A stretch of 64,000 bases of DNA from Thiorhodococcus drewsii AZ1 (GTDB lineage Bacteria > Pseudomonadota > Gammaproteobacteria > Chromatiales > Chromatiaceae). Each line of letters opens with the position of its first letter. Positions within the stretch are counted from its first letter, which is position 1. The stretch is taken from contig NZ_AFWT01000007.1 of the NCBI RefSeq assembly GCF_000224065.1, positions 62,001-126,000 of the forward strand, written 5' to 3'. Below the pieces are notes generated by a model. That model had not been told where the DNA came from and did no database searches. It saw nothing but the letters and a program-made list of their open reading frames with translations. Position numbers and translations under genes: made by a program. This document shows, one piece after another, positions 19,510 to 28,963 of the stretch.

Positions 19510-22500
19510 ATGATCGATATTCCCGGATACGATCAGGCGGTTCGTATCTACGAGAGCCAGGTATCGCTAGTGCTGAGGGCTCGCCGACAGGAGGATGGGC
19601 TTTCGGTCATCCTCAAGATCCTCAAGAACGCCTATCCGAGCGCGCGCGATCTGGCCCGCTATCGGCACGAATACGCGATGCTGGGTCAGCTCCGCAGCGA
19701 TCGCATCATCGGTTCCATCGGCCTGATCGAGTATGGCAATACGCTGGTTCTGGTGCTTGAGGATTTTGGTGCCCAATCCCTCAAATCCCTGCTTCAAGTC
19801 CGTCCTTTTGCGCTCCCGGATCTGCTCCGCATTGCCATCGACGTGGCGCGCGGGCTGAGCGAGTTGCATGGGACTCGGATCATCCACAAGGACATCAATC
19901 CGTCCAATATCGTTCACAATCCGGCGTCCGGACAGACCAAGCTCATCGACTTAGGGATCGCCGCGATGGTGTCCCCGAGCAATCCGCATCGCGACGACAC
20001 CGGTCTGCTCGAAGGTACCCTGGCCTATATCTCCCCCGAGCAGACGGGCCGCATGAACCGTTCGCTCGACTACCGCTCGGATCTCTATTCGCTCGGAGTT
20101 ACGCTCTACGAGTTGCTCACCGGGTCGCTGCCGTTCAGTGCCAACCATTCGCTCGAACTGGTGCATGCCCACATCGCCAGGAGCCCACGCCCGGTTCGCG
20201 AGATTCGGCCAGAGCTTCCCTGCGTGTTGTCGAGCATCGTCGATCGGTTGATGGCCAAGACGGCCGAGGCGCGCTATCAGAGCGCGGCCGGGCTCGCGCA
20301 CGACCTGGAGGAGTGCCTGAGCCGTTTGGAGCGCTGCGGCGAGATCAGCCCTTTTGTCCTCGGACAGCGCGATCGGCTGGAGGTCTTCTATCTGCCGCAG
20401 AAGCTCTATGGCCGAGACCGGGAGATTGCCACCCTGCTCGATGCATTCGAGCGCTGCGCGCAGGGCGAGGGTGCCTGGCTCCTGGTCTCCGGCTACTCGG
20501 GAACCGGCAAGACCTCGCTGATCAAGGAGGTCCACAAGCCGATCGCGCGGTTGCGGGGCTATTTCATCGAGGGCAAGTTCGATCAATACCAGCGTGCCAC
20601 GCCCTATTCGGCCATCCGTCAGGCGATCGTCGGGCTCGTGGACGTCTGGCTCGCGGATTCGGACGAAAGACTCGCCTGTCGGCGAGTCGAAATCCTGGAG
20701 GCGATCGGCGATCTTGGGCAGGTGCTGTTCGAGGTCGCACCGAATCTCGAATTGATTCTTGGACCTCAGCCGGCCGTTCCGGCCCTGTCGGGGATGGAAT
20801 CCCAGAACCGCTTCAGCCTCGTCTGCCGTCGTTTTTTCAAGGCGGCCGCCGAACATCTGCTGGTGGTGTTCATCGACGACCTGCAATGGGCCGATCTGGC
20901 CTCGCTCAATCTGTTGGGCGCACTCATCACGGATCCCGACATCCGGCATCTGCTGCTGATCGGCGCCTATCGCGACAACGAGGTCGATCCGTCGCATCCG
21001 CTGGCGCTCATGATCGATCGCATGAGCGAAGGTGGGTTCGAGCCCACAGGGATCCGGATTGGGAACCTCTCGCTCGCGGATGTGACCCTGCTCGCGCGTG
21101 ATGTGTTGCACTCTGAGAGTGACTCGGTCGAAGAGCTGGCGACGCTGATTCAGCGCAAGACGCTCGGAAACCCCTTCTTCGTGAGTCAATGTCTGAGCGC
21201 CTTTCACGCGGAAGGCTTGATTCGCTACGATCAGGCCGCGACCGCCTGGACCTGGGATCTGGCGGCGATCCAGCGGCGCGATATCACCGACAACGTGGTG
21301 GAGTTGATGGCCGCGAAGATCCGGTCGTTGGTTCCAGAGACGCGTCGGATGCTCGAACTCGCGGCCTGTATCGGCAACCGCTTCGACCAGGGGACGCTCT
21401 CCCTGATCGCCGCGTCCGAGGGACCAGGGGTGGATCGCGCCCTCGACGAGGGCGTGACCGAGGGGCTCTTGATTCGGCATGGAGAGGGGCTCTACCGATT
21501 CTCGCATGACCGAATCCAGCAGGCCGCCTATTCGCTGATCGCCGAGACCGAGCGCGCGTCCCGTCACCTTGAGATCGGGCGTCTGCTGTTGCGCGGTTGC
21601 GATACGTCCGATCGTTCGGGGCGGATCTTCGAGATCGTCGACCAGCTCAATGCGGGTCGGCGTCTGATCCTCGATCCCGAGGAGCGTCTGGAGCTGACTC
21701 GGCTCAATCGTGAGGCCGCCACCAAGGCCAAGGATGCCGCCGCCTTTGCCGCGGCCGTCGGCTATCTCCGCGTCGCTTGCGAGCTGCTTTCGCCCGCGTC
21801 TTGGAGCGAACAGCGCGATCTGGCCTTCGCGCTACTCTGCGAGCTGTCCGTCTGTCTCTGTTTCGCCGGCGAAACCGATGAGATCGAGCCGCTCTTCGCC
21901 CGGCTGTTGGAGTGGGCGCGGGGTCCGGAAGAGGAGGTCGCCGTGCACCGCATCCGGATGGAGCACTACCACCTGCGCGGCGAGTATGCCCGTGCGGTCG
22001 AGATCCAGAGGGAGGCGTTGCACCTGCTCGGAATCGATGTCCCGAAGGAGGCCGCGTCTTTGCAGGCGCTTCTCGAGCGTGAGATCCAGGATGTCTCGCG
22101 TCTGCTTGGCGAGCGCTCAATCGAGAGCCTCGTCGATGCGCGGCCGATGCGCTCGGGCCATCATCAGACGGTCATGGACATCCTCATGGGCCTATGGACC
22201 AGCGCCTATCTGGATTCACAGCCGGAACTGGTCGCCTGGGCCTCGTGCCGCATGACCAATCTTTCGCTGGAGCATGGAAACAATCACCTGACCTCCTATG
22301 CCTACATGAACTACGGGTTCGTGTGTGTCGCCCTGCTGGACGAATATGCGCGGGGGCATCGCTTCGGTCAGGTCGCGATCCGTCTCTCGGACCGCTACGA
22401 AGACCGGCTGATTCGTGGCAAGGTCTATCTGCTGTTCGCCGTCTTCGTGAATCACTGGCGTGCGCCGCTCATCGAGTCGCTCGACTACAGCCTCAAGTCC

Positions 22501-24558
22501 TTTCCGCTGCTGGTGGAGAGCGGCGACTGGACCTACGCCGGCTATTGCGCCGAATTCGTGATCTCGGATCCCATGATCTGCGGACACTCCTGTCACAGCC
22601 TCTACGAAGAGGCCCAACGCTATATCCCCTTCCTGCAGACCAACGCGCCCGTCGTTCTCGATTCCTTCTTCCGTCCGGCCTGTCTCAATCCGCTGCTGCA
22701 CCTGATGGCCCTGACGCAGAGCGACGCGACCTTCGACGATGGGACGTTCTCGGAGGCCGCTTTTCTCGATTCTCATCGCGACAACCCGCTCGCCCTATCC
22801 TATTTCTACACGGCCAAACTGCGTGCGCTCTACTGGCTCGGCCATCTGGATGCCGCCCTGGCTATGGTCGACAAGGCCGACTTCGTCGCCGGCGTCGCCC
22901 TGGCCCAGGCCAAGGTTCCCGAGATCTATTTTTTCGCCTGTCTGACGATTCTGGAACAGTATCCGCAGATCTCGTTCGACGAGAGGGCGGGCTATCGCGA
23001 GAAGATCGAGGGGTATCAGGCGCGGATGTTGCGCTGGGCGCAGGAGAGCCCGGCCAATTTCCGGCACAAACGATATCTGGTCGAGGCCGAGCTGGCCCGG
23101 GTCGATGGGGACCCCTGGACGGCCTTGGTCCTCTATGAGCGGGCGATCGACGCGGCGTGCGAGGGTGGTTATCTGAACAACGAGGCGCTTGCCTACGAAC
23201 GACTCGCCCGCTTCTATCTCGACCGGGGGCTGGATCGGTCCGCCGCCTTCTACATGCGGGAGGCCCGTTACGCCTATCTCAAATGGGGAGCGGCGGCGAA
23301 GATCGCGCAGCTCGATCGGGATTATCGGGCGCTGCTCGCGCATGCCTGGGATGATTCGCGGCGGGGCGATCGTCTTTCGATGGGGACCACGATCCTGGAG
23401 ACCGGGACCTTCGAGATCAGCGAGCAGGCCGAGACCCTGGAGGTCTTCTCCATCGTCGAGGCATCTCAGAGCCTGGCCAGCGAGATCTATTTGGACGGGC
23501 TTCTGGTCCGCATGATGGAGATCGTCATGGAGCACGCAGGGGCTGACCGCTGTCTGCTCATCGCGGTTCAGGACGCCCGTCTATACCTCCGGGCTGAGAC
23601 GCAGGCCGATCGGCGACAGGTGTCCATGCCGCAGGATCTGGCGGTCGAGGATGCCGGCGACCGGCTTCCCTTGAGCCTGATCCAGTATTGCGCGCGAACC
23701 CGCCAGCAAGTCGTGCTCGCCGATGCCCGTGAGGAGGATGGCTACAGCCAGGATCCCTATTTCGTGGCGAGCGCTATGCGCTCGGCGCTCTGTGTGCCTT
23801 TGCTGTTGCGTGGCGAGCTGGCCGGTCTGCTGTACGTTGAGAACAGCCTCGTCAGGGATGCCTTCACGGACAAGCTGCTGCGCATTCTGGGTCTGCTCTC
23901 GACTCAGATCGCCATCTCGATCCAGAACGCGGACTTCTATCGCCGCCTCGAATCCCTGGTCACGGAGCGCACCGAAGAGCTGAGCCAGGTCAACGATCAG
24001 CTGCGGCGGGCGAACGAAGAGCTGCGCCAGCTATCCACGACCGATGGACTGACCCAGCTGGCGAATCGCCGTTATCTGGACGACTATCTGCGGCGCGAGT
24101 GGAGGCGTCACCTCAAACATGGGCTGCCTCTGGTCATCGCCCTCTGCGATATCGACTACTTCAAACAGTACAACGACACCTACGGGCACCTGGATGGAGA
24201 TCGGTGCCTCGTCGGCGTCGCCCGCGCCCTTGATGCGGCGGCGGGACGCAAGGCCGATCTGGTCGCGCGCTACGGTGGCGAGGAATTCGCGGTGGTATTG
24301 CCGGATACGGATGAGAAGGGCGCGCGGAGCATGATCGACAAGATACGCTCCAATATCGAGGCATTGGCGATTCCGCACGCCCGGTCCGAGGCCGGGCATC
24401 ATGTCACGATCAGCATCGGCGTTTATCAGGGGGTACCGTCGTCGGCCGATGTCGCCACCGCCTTGTCGGCGGCCGATCAGTGTCTTTATGCGGCCAAGTC
24501 GAGCGGGCGGGATTGCGCCGTCCTGAATGCTGTCATGGTGACCCGGTCCGGGGTCTGA
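19510..24558 (+). CDS. Giant signalling protein: Ser/Thr kinase, AAA-type ATPase, GAF and GGDEF
   Basis: A 1682-residue single chain. Residues 1-280 are a Hanks-type kinase with catalytic loop HKDINPSN (H126, D128, N133), LIDLGIA in place of the DFG motif, and SPEQTG activation segment. An ATPase of the AAA_16 type follows with Walker A GYSGTGKT at 328-335 and Walker B VVFIDDLQWAD near 452-461. A long helical, TPR-like middle covers about 640-1270. A GAF domain spans about 1320-1475, then a coiled coil (about 1478-1512), then a GGDEF domain with GGEEF at 1589-1593. The inhibitory site RKAD at 1580-1583 is intact, so diguanylate cyclase activity with product feedback is predicted. Start ATG 19510 with GAGG just upstream. 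Related kinase-AAA-GAF proteins usually end in a histidine kinase. The trigger and substrates are unknown. Confidence 0.88.
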   Translation: MIDIPGYDQAVRIYESQVSLVLRARRQEDGLSVILKILKNAYPSARDLARYRHEYAMLGQLRSDRIIGSIGLIEYGNTLVLVLEDFGAQSLKSLLQVRPFALPDLLRIAIDVARGLSELHGTRIIHKDINPSNIVHNPASGQTKLIDLGIAAMVSPSNPHRDDTGLLEGTLAYISPEQTGRMNRSLDYRSDLYSLGVTLYELLTGSLPFSANHSLELVHAHIARSPRPVREIRPELPCVLSSIVDRLMAKTAEARYQSAAGLAHDLEECLSRLERCGEISPFVLGQRDRLEVFYLPQKLYGRDREIATLLDAFERCAQGEGAWLLVSGYSGTGKTSLIKEVHKPIARLRGYFIEGKFDQYQRATPYSAIRQAIVGLVDVWLADSDERLACRRVEILEAIGDLGQVLFEVAPNLELILGPQPAVPALSGMESQNRFSLVCRRFFKAAAEHLLVVFIDDLQWADLASLNLLGALITDPDIRHLLLIGAYRDNEVDPSHPLALMIDRMSEGGFEPTGIRIGNLSLADVTLLARDVLHSESDSVEELATLIQRKTLGNPFFVSQCLSAFHAEGLIRYDQAATAWTWDLAAIQRRDITDNVVELMAAKIRSLVPETRRMLELAACIGNRFDQGTLSLIAASEGPGVDRALDEGVTEGLLIRHGEGLYRFSHDRIQQAAYSLIAETERASRHLEIGRLLLRGCDTSDRSGRIFEIVDQLNAGRRLILDPEERLELTRLNREAATKAKDAAAFAAAVGYLRVACELLSPASWSEQRDLAFALLCELSVCLCFAGETDEIEPLFARLLEWARGPEEEVAVHRIRMEHYHLRGEYARAVEIQREALHLLGIDVPKEAASLQALLEREIQDVSRLLGERSIESLVDARPMRSGHHQTVMDILMGLWTSAYLDSQPELVAWASCRMTNLSLEHGNNHLTSYAYMNYGFVCVALLDEYARGHRFGQVAIRLSDRYEDRLIRGKVYLLFAVFVNHWRAPLIESLDYSLKSFPLLVESGDWTYAGYCAEFVISDPMICGHSCHSLYEEAQRYIPFLQTNAPVVLDSFFRPACLNPLLHLMALTQSDATFDDGTFSEAAFLDSHRDNPLALSYFYTAKLRALYWLGHLDAALAMVDKADFVAGVALAQAKVPEIYFFACLTILEQYPQISFDERAGYREKIEGYQARMLRWAQESPANFRHKRYLVEAELARVDGDPWTALVLYERAIDAACEGGYLNNEALAYERLARFYLDRGLDRSAAFYMREARYAYLKWGAAAKIAQLDRDYRALLAHAWDDSRRGDRLSMGTTILETGTFEISEQAETLEVFSIVEASQSLASEIYLDGLLVRMMEIVMEHAGADRCLLIAVQDARLYLRAETQADRRQVSMPQDLAVEDAGDRLPLSLIQYCARTRQQVVLADAREEDGYSQDPYFVASAMRSALCVPLLLRGELAGLLYVENSLVRDAFTDKLLRILGLLSTQIAISIQNADFYRRLESLVTERTEELSQVNDQLRRANEELRQLSTTDGLTQLANRRYLDDYLRREWRRHLKHGLPLVIALCDIDYFKQYNDTYGHLDGDRCLVGVARALDAAAGRKADLVARYGGEEFAVVLPDTDEKGARSMIDKIRSNIEALAIPHARSEAGHHVTISIGVYQGVPSSADVATALSAADQCLYAAKSSGRDCAVLNAVMVTRSGV

Positions 24559-24571
24559 GGGGCGTTTCGGT

Positions 24572-25339
24572 TCAGGCCCTCTTCAGTCCGAATCGTGCGC
24601 TGAGGACCGAGTCCAGGCGTTCGGGGGCGATGGTTTCGGTTGTGGTCCGTCCTTCGCGTTCCTGTTTGAGGCGGTCGCCGAGGAGGGTGTCCCGGCCGGT
24701 CGGATGGTGCAGAACGACCAGAAGCTTCTGCACGAAGATGGTGTCCGGGTGGGTCGAGTTGAGATAGTTGGCGGGGGTGAAGTCGATCCATTCCTGCGGC
24801 CAGAGATCGAAGGCATATTGGTTCAGCCATTCCTGCTCCACCAGCGCCTGGAGCAGATATCCCCGTTCGTCGAGTTTGGTCAGTCGGAAACGATCGAAGT
24901 CCTGCTCGATCTCCCGATCCAGGTCGTCCAGTGCGATTGGCGCGCGGATTCCGTGACTGCCGAATCCCAGGTCGCAGAGCCATTCGCGCCCGTCGAGCTG
25001 GGCGACGATCGCGGCGTGGGTTCTGGGGCGACGAACCGGGTAGAACATCGGTCGGGCGGCGACGAATTGGTAGTGGATGCCGAGCGCCCGCAGGGCCATG
25101 GCGAAGAGTCCGTTGACCTCGTAACAGTAGCCGCCGCGTTGATGGACGAGGATCTTATCGACGATCTCCTCTGGGATCAGCGAGACGACCTTACCGGCCT
25201 GGACGTCGAGATTCTCGAAGGGGACGCTGAAGAGTTGATGGCGCATCAGCGCCGCCAACGTAGCCAGGTCGGGTGCGAGCGGGCCTCTATAACCGATGCG
25301 CTGACAGTAGCGATCGAGGTCGAAATTCGCGGCCTCCAT
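24572..25339 (-). CDS. Arylamine N-acetyltransferase
   Basis: Transfers acetyl from acetyl-CoA to arylamines or related acceptors by a cysteine ping-pong mechanism. The 255-residue protein has the NAT triad: Cys in RGGYCYEVN, His in RTHAAI, and Asp in CDLGFG. The N-terminal HQLFSVPFENLDV is diagnostic. The ATG at 25339 follows AAGGAG; an upstream frame to 25549 is unrelated sequence. It is the last gene on its strand before the convergent signalling giant, 13 bases away. The natural acceptor is unknown. Confidence 0.93.
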   Translation of the reverse strand: MEAANFDLDRYCQRIGYRGPLAPDLATLAALMRHQLFSVPFENLDVQAGKVVSLIPEEIVDKILVHQRGGYCYEVNGLFAMALRALGIHYQFVAARPMFYPVRRPRTHAAIVAQLDGREWLCDLGFGSHGIRAPIALDDLDREIEQDFDRFRLTKLDERGYLLQALVEQEWLNQYAFDLWPQEWIDFTPANYLNSTHPDTIFVQKLLVVLHHPTGRDTLLGDRLKQEREGRTTTETIAPERLDSVLSARFGLKRA

Positions 25340-25409
25340 ATGGGCTCCTTGGGGTGTCGTGGAATGGCGCCAGGCATCCCTTTTTTGCACGGCGCGTCGA
25401 ATGTGTCGC

Positions 25410-25688
25410 TCACGCCGGCCCGGTGAGTCGCTCCAACTCCTCCAGATACCGCAGAGCCTCATGGCGGTCGGCCCCGCACATCTCCGGCATCGGGACCAGC
25501 GATCCGCAGACCTGCGGCCGTTCGCGGCGTCCGAACAATCGGCAGCCAAGCTCGGAAGTCAGCTGGGTGCAGGGTACGCCGGCCGGCTTGCCGCTCGGCA
25601 TCCCAGGGATGGGGCTGCTGATGGAGGGTGCGATACAGCAGGCGGCGCAGCCGGGGCGGCAGGCGATGGGGTGGTTGGGTTCGGTCAG
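25410..25688 (-). CDS. Small YkgJ-like cysteine-cluster protein with probable CTG start
   Basis: A 92-residue zinc or iron-sulfur cluster protein of unknown function. It shows the YkgJ-type pattern CRPGCAACC, then CTQL, GCRLFGRRERPQVCGSL and EMCG. No ATG, GTG or TTG is available near the expected N-terminus. A CTG at 25688 overlaps the psd stop as CTGA and gives a start (LTEPNHPIACRPGC) at the right distance from the cluster. Translation is probably coupled to psd. A long frame extending over psd in this register is a shadow. Start choice is uncertain; the gene itself is well supported. Confidence 0.75.
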   Translation of the reverse strand: MTEPNHPIACRPGCAACCIAPSISSPIPGMPSGKPAGVPCTQLTSELGCRLFGRRERPQVCGSLVPMPEMCGADRHEALRYLEELERLTGPA

Positions 25689-26569
25689 CGCAGACCTCCG
25701 ATCCGCTGGCCGAGCCGTACCTTGTGGCCGGGTCGCAGGTCTGGATCCCAGTCGATCCGGTCGGGCGGGAAGAGCAGGATCACCGTCGAGCCCAGATTGA
25801 AGCGTCCCATCTCGGCGCCGCGCTCCAGATGGATGTGGTGGCTGTCGTCCGGGTAGTCCCAGCTCAGGATGGCGCTGCCCGAATGGGGCGGGGTGATCTC
25901 TCCCGCCCAAACCGTCTCCATGCCGCCGACAAAGATGGCGCCGACCAGCACCAGCCCCATGGGGCCAGCCTCGCTGTCGAAGCGGCAGACCACCCGCTCG
26001 TTGCGGGCGAAGAGTCCGGGAACGCCCTTGGCCGTGGTCGCGTTGACGCTGAATAGACGTCCGGGGATATGGATCATCTGGCTCAGGTCGCCCGAGAGCG
26101 GCATGTGAATGCGGTGGTAGTCGCTCGGCGAGAGATAGATGGTCGCGAACTGTCCGCCGTCGAACGGGTGCAATGCCTCGGGGTCCAGGCCGAGCAGATC
26201 CTGAACACGGTAATCGTGCCCTTTGGCCTGGATGAGCCGGCCGTCGGAGATGGCCCCGATCTGGCTGATGGCCCCATCCACGGGGCAGAGGATCGCGCGC
26301 GGATCTGGATCCAGCGGACGCACATCGGGTCGGAGCGCACGGGTGAAGAAGGCGTTGAAGTGCGGATAGGCGGAGAGACTCGGCTCGACCGCTTGGCTCA
26401 TGTCGATCCGATAGAGTCGTGCGAAGCCATGGATCAGGAGTGATTTGAGCGGTTTCCAGCGCACCCGGGCCAGCCGATACATGAGCTGCGAGAGGGTGCG
26501 CTGAGGCAGGATGTGCTGGAGCCCGACGAAGAGACGCTGGGTCGGGGTCGGGGCGTTCGAGTCTGTCAT
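25685..26569 (-). CDS. psd: Phosphatidylserine decarboxylase proenzyme
   Basis: Makes phosphatidylethanolamine from phosphatidylserine at the inner membrane. The 294-residue proenzyme carries the self-cleavage motif LGST, whose serine (about residue 261) becomes the pyruvoyl group of the small alpha chain. CPVDGAIS, YHRIHMPLSG and FARNERVV match the family. It overlaps the upstream Sco-like gene by 4 bases (ATGA) and the downstream cysteine-cluster gene by 4 bases, so the three form a tightly coupled operon. Confidence 0.96.
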   Translation of the reverse strand: MTDSNAPTPTQRLFVGLQHILPQRTLSQLMYRLARVRWKPLKSLLIHGFARLYRIDMSQAVEPSLSAYPHFNAFFTRALRPDVRPLDPDPRAILCPVDGAISQIGAISDGRLIQAKGHDYRVQDLLGLDPEALHPFDGGQFATIYLSPSDYHRIHMPLSGDLSQMIHIPGRLFSVNATTAKGVPGLFARNERVVCRFDSEAGPMGLVLVGAIFVGGMETVWAGEITPPHSGSAILSWDYPDDSHHIHLERGAEMGRFNLGSTVILLFPPDRIDWDPDLRPGHKVRLGQRIGGLR

Positions 26570-27186
26570 GAATTCTCCGGTGGGAGCAGTGCCCTGGCGT
26601 TGGCGACGAGCGCCTTGAGGTCCTCGGCCATTGCTGCGCCATCCTCTCGATCTGGAAACAGCGCCAGCAGATAGCCGCCCGGACCCAGGACGAAGAGCGT
26701 CAGCGGGGCGTCGGGGCTGACGCCGAGCGCGCCTTGCAGTCGGGCGATCTCGTCGCTGTCACCGCCGAGGATGTGGAGTGCGGGTGAGAGCGTGGCGAAG
26801 CGCCGGGCCAGCAGGGTTTGGTCGGTCGTGGTCACCAGGACGAGTTGCAGCTGCTTACGCAGTGTGTTCTGGTCGGCGATGCGGTTGTAGACCTCGATCA
26901 GACGCTGGACACCGCGTTGTCCGGACGCCTGGGCAAGGTCGCCGAAACCGAGCAGGGTCCATTGCTCCGCGAGTTGTTGATGGTCGAAGGGTTGACCGAG
27001 TGCATCATGGAGGCTGAAGCTGGGCAGGTCGCTCGGCGGTTGCAGCAGGACGCCGTTGATCATGGGGATCTCGGCGTCTCCCTGTTGGCGCTGGTTGCCC
27101 CACTGATAACCGAATAGAAAGAGCGACATGGCCCCCAGCGCCATCAGCAGGCGGATCCAGAGGCGATGTCTGTTGCGAAGGAGCAT
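26566..27186 (-). CDS. Membrane-anchored Sco1/thioredoxin-fold protein lacking the CxxxC motif
   Basis: A 206-residue protein with one N-terminal membrane anchor (about residues 8-27) and a periplasmic thioredoxin-like domain. The frame around SFSLHDALGQPFDHQQL, WTLLGFG and LFVLGPGGYLLALF follows Sco1/SenC copper chaperones, but the metal-binding CxxxC that should follow the GFG strand is absent (GFGDLAQASGQRGVQ), and the domain has no cysteine. It therefore cannot bind copper in the Sco way. It starts the operon with psd, overlapping it by 4 bases. Function unknown; a structural or regulatory role is possible. Confidence 0.72.
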   Translation of the reverse strand: MLLRNRHRLWIRLLMALGAMSLFLFGYQWGNQRQQGDAEIPMINGVLLQPPSDLPSFSLHDALGQPFDHQQLAEQWTLLGFGDLAQASGQRGVQRLIEVYNRIADQNTLRKQLQLVLVTTTDQTLLARRFATLSPALHILGGDSDEIARLQGALGVSPDAPLTLFVLGPGGYLLALFPDREDGAAMAEDLKALVANARALLPPENS

Positions 27187-27200
27187 GGTCGGTGTTTTCG

Positions 27201-28394
27201 CTAAGGGGCCGGTGTCTTCTGATCGAGCACGGTGCGGACCGCTTCGAGCGCGGCCCCGGCGTCGGTCCGATGTCCGAGCGCCGACAGTTCGTTGGCCAGC
27301 GCGCCCACGCAGAGCAGGATGTTCGTCGGGCGGCTGCTGTAGCCCATGAGTCCGATGCGCCAGATCTTGCCCGCCAGGTCCCCAAGGCCGGCACCGAGCT
27401 CCAGGTTGTAGTGTTGGAGCAGTCGGGACCGAACCAGCGCCTCGTCGATGCCGCCGGGGACCGCCACGCTGTTGAGCTGCGGCAGGCGCTCGTCCACGGG
27501 CACGATCAACTCCAGCCCCAACGCCTCCAATCCGGCGCGCAGCGCGCGATGGTGATGGGCGTGGCGCTCCCAGGCCTGCTCGACGCCTTCCTCCGCCAGC
27601 ATCACCAGAGATTCATGCAGTGCATAGAGTGCGTTGACCGGCGCCGTGTGGTGATAGGTGCGTTTCTGCTCGCCGCTCCAGTAACCCATGACCAGATTGA
27701 GGTCGAGAAACCAGCTTTGGACCTTGGTCTTGCGCTGGCGGACCTTCTCCAGTGCGCGTTCGCCGAAGGTGACGGGCGCCAGCCCCGGGGTGCAGGAGAG
27801 ACACTTCTGCGATCCGGAATAGACGGCATCCAGCCCCCAGGCGTCGACCTCCAGCGGCGAACCGCCGAGCGCGGTGACCGCGTCCACGATCGTCAGGCAA
27901 TCGTGCCGGTGGGCGATCTCGGCGAGCGTCTGGGCGTCCGAACTGGCGCCGGTGCTGGTTTCGGCCTGGACGAAGGCGAGCAGACGGGCGTTCGGATGGG
28001 CCTTCAGGGTCTCCTCGACCTGGTTCGGGTCGACCGCGCGTCCCCACTGCCCCTGGACGACGATCGGGATGCCGCCGGTGCGTTCGATGTTCTCCTTCAT
28101 GCGTGCGCCGAAGACGCCGTTGATGCAGACCACGACCTCGTCACCTGGCTCGACCAGATTGACGAAGCAGATCTCCATGCCGGCGGAGCCCGGCGCCGAG
28201 ACCGGCATGGTCAGGGCGTTCTCGGTACGGAAGGCGAGACGCAGAAGGTCCTTGAGCTCGTCCATCATGGTGACGAACGCGGGGTCCAGATGGCCAATGG
28301 TGGGGCGGGCCAGCGCGGCCAGGACACGGGGGTGGACATCGGCTGGGCCCGGCCCCATTAGGGTTCGGACCGGCGGGTTGAAGGAACGGATCAT
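27201..28394 (-). CDS. Class V aminotransferase (alanine/serine-glyoxylate type)
   Basis: PLP enzyme of 397 residues that most likely transfers an amino group from serine or alanine to glyoxylate. It starts MIRSFNPPVRTLMGPGPADVHP, with GGAAGG-like GGAAG as ribosome site upstream. Family marks are GHLDPAFVTMMDELK, SAPGSAGMEICFVNL, the cofactor aspartate in IVDAVTALGG and the PLP lysine in SGSQKCLS. The arginine in WRIGLMGYSS holds the substrate carboxylate. It lies 14 bases upstream of the Sco-like gene on the same strand, so it may lead that operon. Substrate preference cannot be set from sequence alone. Confidence 0.9.
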   Translation of the reverse strand: MIRSFNPPVRTLMGPGPADVHPRVLAALARPTIGHLDPAFVTMMDELKDLLRLAFRTENALTMPVSAPGSAGMEICFVNLVEPGDEVVVCINGVFGARMKENIERTGGIPIVVQGQWGRAVDPNQVEETLKAHPNARLLAFVQAETSTGASSDAQTLAEIAHRHDCLTIVDAVTALGGSPLEVDAWGLDAVYSGSQKCLSCTPGLAPVTFGERALEKVRQRKTKVQSWFLDLNLVMGYWSGEQKRTYHHTAPVNALYALHESLVMLAEEGVEQAWERHAHHHRALRAGLEALGLELIVPVDERLPQLNSVAVPGGIDEALVRSRLLQHYNLELGAGLGDLAGKIWRIGLMGYSSRPTNILLCVGALANELSALGHRTDAGAALEAVRTVLDQKTPAP

Positions 28395-28555
28395 GATGTT
28401 GCCTTCCGGAATTCTGTCGGTGGTAATGGCGATCCCAGTCGATCGCTGGGTTTCGATCGAATTTTTCGCGATGAACGGTCGAGTATAGAGTCCGTGCCCA
28501 GCGCGGCTCAAGGCAATACGCGCTCGATCCCATCGCCTCTCTGGTAGAGGGCAGC

Positions 28556-28963
28556 ATGTCTCGACAGACCGACAAGACCGACGCCGAGTGGCGCGACGAA
28601 CTCAGCCCCGAACAATATCGGGTATGCCGAGAAAAGGGCACCGAGCCGCCCTTCACCGGACGTTATCACGCCTTCAAGGAGGCGGGACTCTACCGCTGCT
28701 CCTGTTGCGGCGAGCCCCTGTTTCGCTCCGATGAGAAATTCGATTCGGGAACCGGTTGGCCGAGTTTCTGGGAGTCGGTTGGGGCGGACGCCGTCGCCAC
28801 CCAGGAGGACAACAGTCACGGCATGCGCCGCACCGAGGTCCAGTGTGCGAACTGCGGCGCCCATCTCGGACACGTCTTTCCCGACGGCCCGCGTCCGACC
28901 GGGCTACGATACTGCATCAACTCGGTGTCGCTCGATTTCGAGCCCGGGTCAGAGAGTCCCTGA
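28556..28963 (+). CDS. msrB: Peptide methionine-(R)-sulfoxide reductase
   Basis: Repairs oxidised methionine. The 135-residue protein has the two zinc-binding CxxC pairs (CSCC and CANC), the structural motif SGTGWPSFW and the catalytic Cys in [10 protein letters not shown]. It is transcribed divergently from the aminotransferase. Confidence 0.96.
   Translation: MSRQTDKTDAEWRDELSPEQYRVCREKGTEPPFTGRYHAFKEAGLYRCSCCGEPLFRSDEKFDSGTGWPSFWESVGADAVATQEDNSHGMRRTEVQCANCGAHLGHVFPDGPRPTGLRYCINSVSLDFEPGSESP

Noticed and set aside
19951-21567. 538-codon open frame on the minus strand
   Set aside because: Antisense to the kinase/ATPase part of the signalling giant; typical shadow.
25410-26642. 410-codon frame joining the cysteine-cluster gene with a frame over psd
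   Set aside because: Only the last 92 codons resemble a known family; the rest is an out-of-frame reading of psd.
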